From the NCBI RefSeq assembly GCF_900547735.1, contig NZ_URHZ01000117.1:1-11671 (forward strand): 11,671 nt of DNA, given 5' to 3'. The DNA is from an uncultured Clostridium sp. (GTDB lineage: Bacteria > Bacillota > Clostridia > Lachnospirales > Lachnospiraceae). Numbering within the stretch: the first letter of the stretch is position 1; every line of letters starts with the position of its first letter. Under the pieces are notes generated by a model that did no database searches, had not been told where the DNA came from, and saw only the letters and a program-made list of their open reading frames with translations. This document shows, one piece after another, positions 1 to 7,008 of this stretch. Position numbers and translations under genes: made by a program.

Positions 1-99
1 CCCGAACCCCGACCGTCCCGGCGGCGTTCTCATTCCTCAATTAAATCCCTATTTACATGAAAACCATTATATGATATAACATAAGCTGGAAAAAGCTGG

Positions 100-125
100 A
101 AGCTCCCGTGCCGCTGCGGGAGCTT
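100..125. other. Hairpin upstream of plsX promoter
   Basis: A perfect 9-bp stem (AAGCTCCCG at 100-108 with CGGGAGCTT at 117-125) encloses an 8-nt loop. No T-run follows on the + strand. On the - strand a five-T run begins a few bases past the stem, so it could be a weak terminator for a leftward transcript. It may equally be the 3' end structure of an upstream + strand gene outside the window, or part of the repeat fragment just downstream. Function is not determined. Confidence 0.45.
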
Positions 126-146
126 ACGGTGAACAGCATAAAAGAA

Positions 147-195
147 CTTTGCGGCGCATCCATTAAAACGCCTCCCGGGATACTTCCGGTGTGAA
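147..195 (+). repeat. Fragment of the downstream repeat family
   Basis: Bases 165-188 match 11233-11256 at 22 of 24 positions (shared core AAAACGCCTC, then ATACTTCCG). Weaker similarity extends left to a shared CTTTGC at 147 and 11216, and right into an imperfect match ending in ACAG/GCAG. The two loci are 11 kb apart and non-coding, so a dispersed repeat is the simplest reading. This copy lacks the inverted-repeat arms seen at the other end and appears to be a remnant. Confidence 0.55.
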
Positions 196-221
196 TGGCA
201 GGGAAAAGCCTTTATATGAAA

Positions 222-236
222 AAATCATATTGATTT
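222..236. promoter_or_regulatory. Palindrome over plsX -35, possible operator
   Basis: AAATCA at 222-227 and TGATTT at 231-236 form a perfect 6-bp inverted repeat around TAT. It covers the -35 hexamer of the plsX promoter, a position where a bound protein would block RNA polymerase. Lipid-synthesis genes of Firmicutes are often controlled by FapR or FabT; this site is not a clear match to either consensus as I know them. AT-rich DNA makes short palindromes common, so the call is tentative. Confidence 0.3.
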
Positions 237-258
237 ATAGAATGATATTTAGTATATT
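230..258 (+). promoter_or_regulatory. Sigma-A type promoter for the plsX cluster
   Basis: TTGATT at 230-235 and TATATT at 253-258 are separated by exactly 17 bp in AT-rich DNA. Each hexamer differs from the consensus (TTGACA, TATAAT) at only one or two positions. Transcription would begin near 265, giving a leader of about 85 nt before plsX. It is the best promoter I see before the eight-gene run and probably drives at least plsX-acpP. Confidence 0.7.
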
Positions 259-349
259 ATTTTATAGATTGTGGCATTCTTGGTAGGTAGGAAAAGGCGT
301 ATGCTTTCACACTGAAACAGGGAATGCGGCTGCAAAGGAGAAATAGGAT

Positions 350-1369
350 ATGATAAGAGTAGCGGTAGATGCAATGGGCGGTGACAACGCACCAGGGGAA
401 ATCGTCGCCGGAGCCGTTATGGCAGCGAACACCAGAAAAGACATAAAAATTCTTCTGGTCGGTCAGCAGGAACGTGTATCGTCTGAATTAGAGAAGCATA
501 CATATAATACTGATCAGATTGAAATTGTAAATGCAACCGAAGTGATTGAGACCGAGGAACCGCCGGTGAATGCCATCCGGAAGAAGAAGGATTCCTCCAT
601 CGTGGTCGGAATGAACATGGTACGCCACGGTGAAGCGGACGCCATTGTCTCGGCCGGAAGTTCGGGAGCGGTTCTGGTGGGCGGACAGGTGATTGTAGGA
701 AGAATCAAGGGAGTGGAACGTCCTCCTCTGGCTCCTCTTATTCCCACGGAAAACGGAGTATCACTGCTGATCGACTGCGGCGCCAACGTGGATGCAAGGC
801 CGTCCCATCTCGTGCAGTTTGCAAAGATGGGTTCCGTTTATATGGAACATGCAATGGGAATTAAGAATCCGCGCGTGGCAATCGTAAACATCGGAGCTGA
901 GGAAGAGAAGGGCAATGCCCTGGTAAAAGAAACATTTCCGCTTTTGAAAGAATGCGGTGACATCAATTTTACCGGCAGCATAGAGGCCCGGGAAATCCCT
1001 CACGGAGGAGCCGACGTCATTGTGGCGGAAGCGTTCACCGGCAATGTCATTCTTAAACTGTACGAAGGTGTAGGGGCGACACTCATATCCAAAGTAAAAG
1101 CGGGAATGATGACCAGCCTGCGTTCTAAAATCGGAGCCCTGCTTGTAAAACCGGCCCTGAAGGAAACACTGAAAAGTTTTGATGCCAGCCAGTATGGCGG
1201 AGCGCCTCTTCTGGGGCTGAACGGCCTGGTTGTGAAAACACACGGCAGTTCAAAACGAACCGAAGTATGTAATTCCATTATTCAATGCGTCACATTTAAA
1301 GAGCAGGGAATAAACGAAAAAATTAAAGAGAGCCTCTTCCCGATGGAAGGGCAATCAGAAGAAAGGTGA
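350..1369 (+). CDS. plsX: Phosphate acyltransferase PlsX
   Basis: PlsX converts acyl-ACP and phosphate to acyl-phosphate, the donor used by PlsY to start phospholipid synthesis; it acts as a peripheral enzyme at the membrane. The 339-residue length is usual for the family. The N-terminus has the hallmark VAVDAMGGDNAP (GGDNAP at residues 10-15), and a glycine/serine-rich stretch SAGSSGA lies at 101-107, where many homologues read SAGNTGA. The segment GRIKGVERPPLAPLIP follows, as expected. The start is supported by AAAGGAG at 334-340, 9 nt before the ATG. It is the first gene of the cluster, 16 nt before acpP, whose product carries its substrate. The promoter at 230-258 lies upstream. No rpmF is found just upstream, although that gene often precedes plsX. 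Confidence 0.97.
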   Translation: MIRVAVDAMGGDNAPGEIVAGAVMAANTRKDIKILLVGQQERVSSELEKHTYNTDQIEIVNATEVIETEEPPVNAIRKKKDSSIVVGMNMVRHGEADAIVSAGSSGAVLVGGQVIVGRIKGVERPPLAPLIPTENGVSLLIDCGANVDARPSHLVQFAKMGSVYMEHAMGIKNPRVAIVNIGAEEEKGNALVKETFPLLKECGDINFTGSIEAREIPHGGADVIVAEAFTGNVILKLYEGVGATLISKVKAGMMTSLRSKIGALLVKPALKETLKSFDASQYGGAPLLGLNGLVVKTHGSSKRTEVCNSIIQCVTFKEQGINEKIKESLFPMEGQSEER

Positions 1370-1385
1370 GAGAGGAAGGAAGACT

Positions 1386-1616
1386 ATGGAATTTGAGAAA
1401 TTACAGCAAATCATTGCAGAGGTATTAAATACGGAGCCGGACGACATCACGCTGGGAACCACATTCGTTGACGATCTGGGGGCAGATTCACTTGACATCT
1501 TTCAGATTATCATGGGTATCGAGGAAGAGTTCGATATTGAGATTCCGACGGAAGCCGCAGAGAAGATTGTAACGGTCGGAGATGCAGTAGATCAGATTAA
1601 GAATGCCTTAAATTAA
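1386..1616 (+). CDS. acpP: Acyl carrier protein
   Basis: This is the small acidic protein that carries growing acyl chains during fatty-acid synthesis and supplies acyl groups to PlsX. It has 76 residues, the typical size. The attachment motif GADSLDIFQI is present with Ser35 as the expected 4'-phosphopantetheine site, and the acidic helix II region (EEEFDIEIP) follows. The protein is rich in Asp and Glu throughout, as the family is. A purine-rich ribosome binding site (GAGGAAGGA) sits just before the ATG. It lies 16 nt after plsX, which fits co-transcription. The following gap holds a stable hairpin, so the acpP portion of the message may be kept at a higher level than the genes downstream. 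Confidence 0.98.
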   Translation: MEFEKLQQIIAEVLNTEPDDITLGTTFVDDLGADSLDIFQIIMGIEEEFDIEIPTEAAEKIVTVGDAVDQIKNALN

Positions 1617-1630
1617 TAAAGGATTGCCGG

Positions 1631-1654
1631 AGCAGCCCTGGGGACAGGGCTGCT
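1631..1654 (+). other. Stable hairpin between acpP and rnc
   Basis: AGCAGCCCTG at 1631-1640 pairs perfectly with CAGGGCTGCT at 1645-1654, giving a 10-bp GC-rich stem around a GGGA tetraloop 14 nt after the acpP stop. Only two T's follow the stem, so it is a poor intrinsic terminator. It could protect the acpP 3' end, attenuate transcription, or be a processing site. Confidence 0.6.
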
Positions 1655-1673
1655 TCCATCATATATAAATACA

Positions 1674-1689
1674 GCCCGATATGCCGGGC
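1674..1689 (+). other. Small hairpin in the rnc leader
   Basis: GCCCG at 1674-1678 pairs with CGGGC at 1685-1689 around a 6-nt loop, 23 nt before the rnc ATG and close to its ribosome binding region. Five pairs alone are weak evidence; the interest comes from its place in the leader of an RNase III gene, next to the stronger hairpin at 1631-1654. Confidence 0.35.
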
Positions 1690-1712
1690 GGAAAGGAAAA
1701 ATAAGGAAAATT

Positions 1713-2399
1713 ATGGATAAAAAACTGTTAGAACTGGAAGAAAAGACAGGCTATAAGTTCCGCGATCCGGAGCTTCTCACACGGGCCATGACCCACAGCT
1801 CCTACGCCAATGAATGCCACAAGAGCAAGCTGGAGTGCAATGAGCGCCTGGAATTTCTCGGAGACGCCGTGCTGGAAATTGTGTCCAGCGACTTTCTGTT
1901 TCACAAATTCCCGGACATGCCCGAGGGAGACTTGACAAAGACGAGGGCCAGCATGGTCTGCGAACCGACTCTTGCCTACTGTGCGGAGGAACTGACACTG
2001 GGAAAATATCTGCTTCTTGGAAAAGGGGAGGAGGCGACAGGCGGACGGAACCGGAATTCCGTTGTTTCCGATGCGATGGAGGCCCTGATCGGGGCTATTT
2101 ACCTGGACGGTGGTTTTGCTAGTGCAAAAGAGTTTATTCACAAATTCATCCTGAATGACATGGAACACAAAAAGCTCTTTTATGATAGCAAGACTATCTT
2201 GCAGGAGATTGTGCAGAGCCAGTTTGAGGACGGGCTCAGTTATCAGCTTCTGAGGGAGGAAGGCCCGGATCACAATAAGCTTTTTGAGGTCGCGGCTATA
2301 ATCGGCGAGAAAGAGATAGGACGCGGCACCGGAAGGACGAAAAAAGCGGCGGAACAGCTTGCCGCCTACCGCGGTATACTAAAAATTAAGAAATCATAG
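1713..2399 (+). CDS. rnc: Ribonuclease III
   Basis: RNase III cleaves double-stranded RNA, chiefly to process rRNA precursors and some mRNAs, in the cytoplasm. The 228 residues form an N-terminal endonuclease domain (about 1-150) and a C-terminal double-stranded RNA binding domain (about 158-226). The family signature NERLEFLGDAVLE is at residues 43-55 and includes the catalytic-site acids Glu47 and Asp51. The second acidic pair, Asp120 and Glu123, is in SDAMEALIGAIYLDGG. The binding domain ends with the expected basic helix GRTKKAAEQLAA. The start is supported by TAAGGA shortly before the ATG. The gene ends 7 nt before smc, whose ribosome binding site overlaps the rnc stop region. Two hairpins in the leader raise the possibility of autoregulation by cleavage, as known for the E. 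coli gene. Confidence 0.97.
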   Translation: MDKKLLELEEKTGYKFRDPELLTRAMTHSSYANECHKSKLECNERLEFLGDAVLEIVSSDFLFHKFPDMPEGDLTKTRASMVCEPTLAYCAEELTLGKYLLLGKGEEATGGRNRNSVVSDAMEALIGAIYLDGGFASAKEFIHKFILNDMEHKKLFYDSKTILQEIVQSQFEDGLSYQLLREEGPDHNKLFEVAAIIGEKEIGRGTGRTKKAAEQLAAYRGILKIKKS

Positions 2400-2405
2400 G
2401 TGGAG
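2398..2405 (+). promoter_or_regulatory. Unusually close smc ribosome binding site
   Basis: The only Shine-Dalgarno-like sequence before smc is AGGTGGAG, which overlaps the rnc stop codon and ends 1 nt before the smc ATG. The usual gap is 5-9 nt. The protein start is nevertheless secure because MYLKSIEIQGFKSFANK is the conserved N-terminus of SMC. Reinitiation by ribosomes ending rnc (translational coupling) is a likely explanation. Confidence 0.5.
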
Positions 2406-2406
2406 T

Positions 2407-5400
2407 ATGTATTTAAAAAGTATTGAGATCCAGGGATTTAAGTCATTTGCAAATAAAATCCTGTTTGAATTTCATAACGGTATCACGGGTATCGTAGGGC
2501 CGAACGGCAGCGGCAAGAGCAATGTCGCCGACGCGGTCCGCTGGGTTCTCGGAGAACAGCGAATCAAGCAGCTCAGGGGCGGCTCGATGCAGGACGTCAT
2601 TTTCTCCGGAACACAGATGCGCAAACCTCAGGGCTTTGCCTATGTGGCAATCACGCTGGACAATTCGGATCACAAGCTGCCGATCAGCTTTGACGAGGTC
2701 ACGATTTCAAGGCGTCTTTACCGTTCCGGTGAGAGTGAATACAAGATAAACGGCAGTTCCTGCCGTCTGAAGGACATCAACGAGCTTTTTTACGACACGG
2801 GAATCGGCAAAGAGGGCTATTCCATTATCGGACAGGGCCAGATTGATAAGATTCTGAGCGGAAAGCCGGAGGAGAGGCGCGAACTCTTTGACGAGGCCGC
2901 CGGTATCGTCAAGTTTAAGCGCAGAAAGCTGATCGCCCAGAAGAAACTGGAGGACGAGAAGCAGAACCTGGTCCGCGTTTCCGATATTCTGTCGGAGCTG
3001 GAAAAACAGGTCGGCCCCCTTGCAAAGCAGTCGGAAGCCGCCAGGGAATACCTGCGCTTAAAGGAAAGTTTAAAAACCTACGATGCCAACCTGTTCTTAA
3101 ACGAGACGGAAGCTCTGAAGGGTCAGCTCAAGGAGATAGAGACGCGGGAAACCGTTGTAACAGGAGATTTGGAGACGGTAAGGAGCGAGTCGGCCAGGCT
3201 GAAGGCTGAGTACGATGAACTCAGCCGGACGGTGGAAGGGCTGGAAGAACTGATTTCGGAACGACGGGACGCCCTGAACCGGGCCGGACTGACGAGGGAA
3301 AGCTTAGATGGCCGGATCCGGGTTCTGGGCGAGCAGATCAACACGGAGCGGATGAATGAGGAACATATTAAAAACCGTGTAAGTTCGATAGACGGCGAGA
3401 TTGCCCAGAGGGATAAAGGCAGAGAAGAATACGAAAAAGAGCGGGCGGAACTGTCGCGGAGAATTGAAGAAGTGACGGAAAGCCTGGCTGCGGCGGAACA
3501 GGCCCTGGCCGATAAAGACGGGGAGCTGCAGTCCCTTGAAACGATGATAGAGGAGGCTAAGGCGGAGATTATCCGCGCCCTGAATGAAAAAGCCGGGCTG
3601 GCCGCCAGACAGCAGCGCTATGAGACAATGCTGGAACAGGTGGATGTCCGCAGGGCGGAGGTCACTCAGAAGCTCCTGAAGTTTAAGAGCGACGAATCCG
3701 TACAGGACGAGGCCCTGAAGGAAGAGGAGGCAAAGCTTAAGGCGATAGAAGCCAGGCTTTCAGAGCTTAATGAAAGGGAGAATACCCTGACGGCGGAGGC
3801 AGCGGCGGCCGACGAGGAAGTGAAACGCCTCGGCAGAAACTTGAATTCCACCCAGCAGGAATATCATACGAGCTACACGAAGATGGAATCGCTCAAGAAC
3901 CTGGCGGAACGGTACGACGGCTACGGCAACAGCATACGCCGCGTCATGGAGGTCAGGGACCGCATCTACGGAATCCACGGCGTTGTGGCCGACCTTATTT
4001 CCACGACTAAAGAATATGAGATAGCGATTGAGACGGCCCTCGGCGGCAGCATCCAGAACATTGTCACCGATTCGGAACAGACGGCCAAGCAGCTCATCGA
4101 ATATCTGAAAAAGAATAAATACGGCAGGGCTACCTTTCTTCCGCTCACCAGCGTCTCGAACAGGGGAACTTTTAACCAGGAAGGCGCCCTGAAGGAAAAA
4201 GGCGTTTTAGGCCTCGCGAATGAACTGGTGACGGTAGACAGACAATATGAAGGACTGGCAGGCTACCTGTTAGGCCGCGTCGTTGTGGTCGACCACATCG
4301 ACAATGCCATCGCACTGGCGAAGAAATACAGATACTCCCTGAGAATCGTCACCCTGGAAGGAGAACTCTTAAACGCCGGAGGTTCGATGACGGGAGGCGC
4401 TTTCAAGAACAGCAGCAATCTTCTGGGACGCAGAAGAGAGATAGAGGAGCTGGAAGAAAAGTGCAGAAAAGCCCTGGTCATGGTGGACGAGATACAGAAG
4501 GACCTGGTTTTAAATGAGGGAGTCCTGGCTGAGACAAAAGAAGCCCTGGAGAAGGTAAAGACGGAGAAACAGGCCGCATACATTGAAGAGAACACGGCGC
4601 AGATGAACCTTTCCAGAATGGAGGGAAAGAAGCGCGAGATTGTGGAATCATCCGCGGATCTGGTCGCCGAGAACAGGGAGCTGGAGGAGCAGTTAAAGGA
4701 GCTGAAGGAGAACCGTGCCCAGCTTTTAGGGGAATCCGAACGCCTTATGGCACTTGGGGAGCTTAAAAACCGGGAAGTGGAAGAGCATACTGGAAAGCTG
4801 GAAATCCTCAAATCGGAGCGGGAGACGAATGCATCGGAACTTTCCGCCGTACAATTAAAAGCGGCCCAGGTGAAACAGCAGGACAGCTTCATCCAGGAGA
4901 ACATAAAGCGCGTCTGTGATGAAATTTCCAGACTGAAGCTTGAAAAAGAAGAACTTGCGCAGGGCGGCAGCGACAGCAGCCGGACCATCGAAGCGAAACA
5001 GGCGGAGATTGAGGCCCTGAAACTGCAGATAGAGGAAACTCTTACAAATTCCCTTGAACTGGAACAGTCCATGGCTGAGAAGGTAAGGGAAAAAGAGGAG
5101 AAGACGGGAAGACAGAAAACATTCTTTGACAAAAAAGAAGAGCTGTCCGAACGGATGAACCTTCTGGACCGGGATTTATTCCGGCTCCAGAGCCAGAAGG
5201 AAAAACTGTCGGAGCGGATGGAAAACCAGACGAATTACATGTGGAATGAGTACGAACTCACATGGTCCACGGCTGAAAAGCTGAGGAACGGGGAACTGGG
5301 TCCGGTTTCCGAGATGAAAAAGCAGATTGAAAAACTGAAGACGCAGGTCAAAGCGCTTGGAAACGTCAATGTCAATGCCATCGAGGATTATAAAGAGGTG

Positions 5401-5967
5401 TCGGAACGGTATGAGTTCATGAAAACGCAGCACGACGACCTGATCACGGCGGAGGAGACGCTCTTAAAGATTATCGACGAACTGGACATGGGAATGCGCA
5501 GGCAGTTCGAAGAAAAATTCCGGGAAATCAGACAGGAGTTCGACAAGGTCTTCAAAGAACTGTTCGGAGGCGGCCACGGCGCCCTGGAGCTTCAGGAGGA
5601 CGAGGACATCCTGGAAGCCGGAATTCAGATTATTTCACAGCCTCCGGGCAAGAAACTGCAGAATATGATGCAGCTTTCCGGCGGAGAGAAGGCGCTCACC
5701 GCGATTGCCCTGCTGTTCGCCATCCAGAACCTGAAGCCGTCGCCCTTCTGTCTCCTGGACGAGATCGAGGCGGCGCTCGACGATTCCAACGTTGACCGTT
5801 TTGCAGGCTACCTGCACAAGCTTACAAAATACACGCAGTTTATCGTCATCACCCACAGAAGGGGAACCATGATTGCCTCGGACCGTCTCTACGGCATCAC
5901 GATGCAGGAAAAGGGAGTTTCGACCCTGGTTTCCGTCAGCCTGATTGAGGATAAGCTGGAACAATGA
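2407..5967 (+). CDS. smc: Chromosome partition protein SMC
   Basis: SMC is the core ATPase of bacterial condensin. It dimerises and, with ScpA and ScpB, loops and compacts the chromosome so that the copies can separate. The 1186 residues match the usual length. Walker A GPNGSGKSN is at 31-39, followed by a Q-loop region LGEQRIKQLRGG. A long Glu/Lys/Leu-rich coiled coil runs from about 170 to 510, the hinge from about 519 to 680 (GVVADLI at 525, glycine-rich GGSMTGGAF near its end), and a second coiled coil from about 690 to 1020. The C-terminal head has the ABC signature LSGGEKALTA at 1090-1099 and Walker B LLDEIEAALDD with Asp1118 and catalytic Glu1119. All parts of both ATPase half-sites are intact. 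Large apparent reading frames on the opposite strand here are shadows of the coiled-coil codons. Confidence 0.98.
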   Translation: MYLKSIEIQGFKSFANKILFEFHNGITGIVGPNGSGKSNVADAVRWVLGEQRIKQLRGGSMQDVIFSGTQMRKPQGFAYVAITLDNSDHKLPISFDEVTISRRLYRSGESEYKINGSSCRLKDINELFYDTGIGKEGYSIIGQGQIDKILSGKPEERRELFDEAAGIVKFKRRKLIAQKKLEDEKQNLVRVSDILSELEKQVGPLAKQSEAAREYLRLKESLKTYDANLFLNETEALKGQLKEIETRETVVTGDLETVRSESARLKAEYDELSRTVEGLEELISERRDALNRAGLTRESLDGRIRVLGEQINTERMNEEHIKNRVSSIDGEIAQRDKGREEYEKERAELSRRIEEVTESLAAAEQALADKDGELQSLETMIEEAKAEIIRALNEKAGLAARQQRYETMLEQVDVRRAEVTQKLLKFKSDESVQDEALKEEEAKLKAIEARLSELNERENTLTAEAAAADEEVKRLGRNLNSTQQEYHTSYTKMESLKNLAERYDGYGNSIRRVMEVRDRIYGIHGVVADLISTTKEYEIAIETALGGSIQNIVTDSEQTAKQLIEYLKKNKYGRATFLPLTSVSNRGTFNQEGALKEKGVLGLANELVTVDRQYEGLAGYLLGRVVVVDHIDNAIALAKKYRYSLRIVTLEGELLNAGGSMTGGAFKNSSNLLGRRREIEELEEKCRKALVMVDEIQKDLVLNEGVLAETKEALEKVKTEKQAAYIEENTAQMNLSRMEGKKREIVESSADLVAENRELEEQLKELKENRAQLLGESERLMALGELKNREVEEHTGKLEILKSERETNASELSAVQLKAAQVKQQDSFIQENIKRVCDEISRLKLEKEELAQGGSDSSRTIEAKQAEIEALKLQIEETLTNSLELEQSMAEKVREKEEKTGRQKTFFDKKEELSERMNLLDRDLFRLQSQKEKLSERMENQTNYMWNEYELTWSTAEKLRNGELGPVSEMKKQIEKLKTQVKALGNVNVNAIEDYKEVSERYEFMKTQHDDLITAEETLLKIIDELDMGMRRQFEEKFREIRQEFDKVFKELFGGGHGALELQEDEDILEAGIQIISQPPGKKLQNMMQLSGGEKALTAIALLFAIQNLKPSPFCLLDEIEAALDDSNVDRFAGYLHKLTKYTQFIVITHRRGTMIASDRLYGITMQEKGVSTLVSVSLIEDKLEQ

Positions 5968-6025
5968 CATAACAGTGACCAGGACCAATCATAACCGGAA
6001 GAGCAGATAGAGGAGGAAACAGGAG

Positions 6026-6970
6026 ATGAGTGAAGGGAAGAAAGGCTTTTTTGGCCGTCTGGTGGAAGGTCTTACAAAGACCAGGAATTCCATTGTATCG
6101 GGAATTGATTCGATTTTCAGCGGTTTTTCCGCGATCGACGACGACTTTTACGAGGAGATAGAAGAAACCCTGATTATGGGAGATTTGGGAATCCAGACAA
6201 CGATGGCAATTGTGGAGGATCTGCGCCAGAAGGTGAAGGAGAACCACATCAAGGAGCCGTCGGAGTGCAAGGAACTTCTGATTAACAGCATTAAAGGCCA
6301 GATGGATCTGGGTGAGAATGCATATGAATTTGAGAATAGAAAGTCCGTTGTTCTCGTGATTGGCGTAAACGGCGTAGGCAAGACCACATCGGTCGGCAAG
6401 CTTGCGGGCCAGTTAAAGGATCAGGGAAAAAAGGTAATCCTGGCTGCGGCCGACACCTTCCGTGCGGCGGCGATTGAGCAGCTTACGGAATGGTCCAACC
6501 GGGCGGGCGTGGAACTGATTGCCCAGCAGGAGGGCTCCGACCCGGCGGCCGTTATTTTCGATGCAATTGCGGCGGCCAAGTCGAGAAATGCGGACGTTCT
6601 GATCTGCGATACCGCGGGCAGGCTCCACAACAAGAAGAACCTGATGGAGGAGCTTAAAAAGATCAACCGGATTATTGACAAGGAATACCCGGATGCATAC
6701 AGAGAGACGCTTGTCGTGCTGGACGGAACCACCGGCCAGAACGCCCTCTCACAGGCCAAACAGTTCATGGAAGTGGCCGATATCACCGGAATTATCCTGA
6801 CCAAGCTGGACGGGACGGCCAAGGGCGGAATCGCCGTGGCAATCCAGTCGGAACTGGGAATACCGGTGAAGTATGTGGGAATCGGAGAAAAGATAGATGA
6901 TTTGCAGAAATTTGATGCCAATGATTTTGTAAACGCGTTATTTAAACGGCCGGAGGAGAGAGTGGAATGA
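6026..6970 (+). CDS. ftsY: Signal recognition particle receptor FtsY
   Basis: FtsY is the membrane-associated GTPase that receives SRP-bound ribosomes and passes nascent membrane proteins to the translocon. The 314 residues comprise the helical N domain (about 1-100) and the G domain. GTPase motifs in order are GVNGVGKTT (113-121), DTFRAAAIEQL (143-153), DTAGRL (195-200) and TKLDG (259-263); the pattern TAKGG that follows is typical of SRP GTPases. There is no long acidic N-terminal A domain as in E. coli, which is usual for Gram-positive forms; the N-terminus KKGFFGRLVEGL is amphipathic and may bind lipid. AGGAGG at 6011-6016 lies 9 nt before the ATG. The gene follows smc after 58 nt without a terminator. 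The partner ffh is not in the window. Confidence 0.97.
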   Translation: MSEGKKGFFGRLVEGLTKTRNSIVSGIDSIFSGFSAIDDDFYEEIEETLIMGDLGIQTTMAIVEDLRQKVKENHIKEPSECKELLINSIKGQMDLGENAYEFENRKSVVLVIGVNGVGKTTSVGKLAGQLKDQGKKVILAAADTFRAAAIEQLTEWSNRAGVELIAQQEGSDPAAVIFDAIAAAKSRNADVLICDTAGRLHNKKNLMEELKKINRIIDKEYPDAYRETLVVLDGTTGQNALSQAKQFMEVADITGIILTKLDGTAKGGIAVAIQSELGIPVKYVGIGEKIDDLQKFDANDFVNALFKRPEERVE

Positions 6971-6992
6971 ACGGGGAATTAGAAGAGGAAGT

Positions 6993-7000
6993 AAGAGGAG
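6993..7000 (+). promoter_or_regulatory. Ribosome binding site deciding the ilvA start
   Basis: AAGAGGAG ends 8 nt before the ATG at 7009, an ideal distance. An in-frame upstream ATG at 6967 also has GGAGG (6952-6956) 10 nt before it and overlaps the ftsY stop as ATGA. If the earlier start were used, this purine-rich stretch would encode an acidic tail of 14 residues that I do not recognise as part of the family. I therefore favour 7009. Confidence 0.6.
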
Positions 7001-7008
7001 AAAGTGAA

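Noticed and set aside
2..79. An open frame on the + strand from the window edge to a TAA at 77-79, about 25 residues, with GC-rich third positions in its first half.
   Set aside because: It could be the tail of an upstream gene, but it is too short and matches no family I recognise, so I did not annotate it.
259..349. Riboswitch in the roughly 85-nt plsX leader.
   Set aside because: The leader is short and I could see no strong stem set or known riboswitch core.
761..1243. A 160-codon - strand open frame inside plsX, with similar long antisense frames inside rnc, ilvA and the amidohydrolase.
   Set aside because: All lie fully within well-supported genes and show low-complexity, non-family sequences.
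4263..5132. A 289-codon open frame on the - strand inside smc, rich in Ser and Phe.
   Set aside because: It is the antisense shadow of Glu/Lys/Leu-rich coiled-coil codons; there is no ribosome binding site or family resemblance, and smc is intact.
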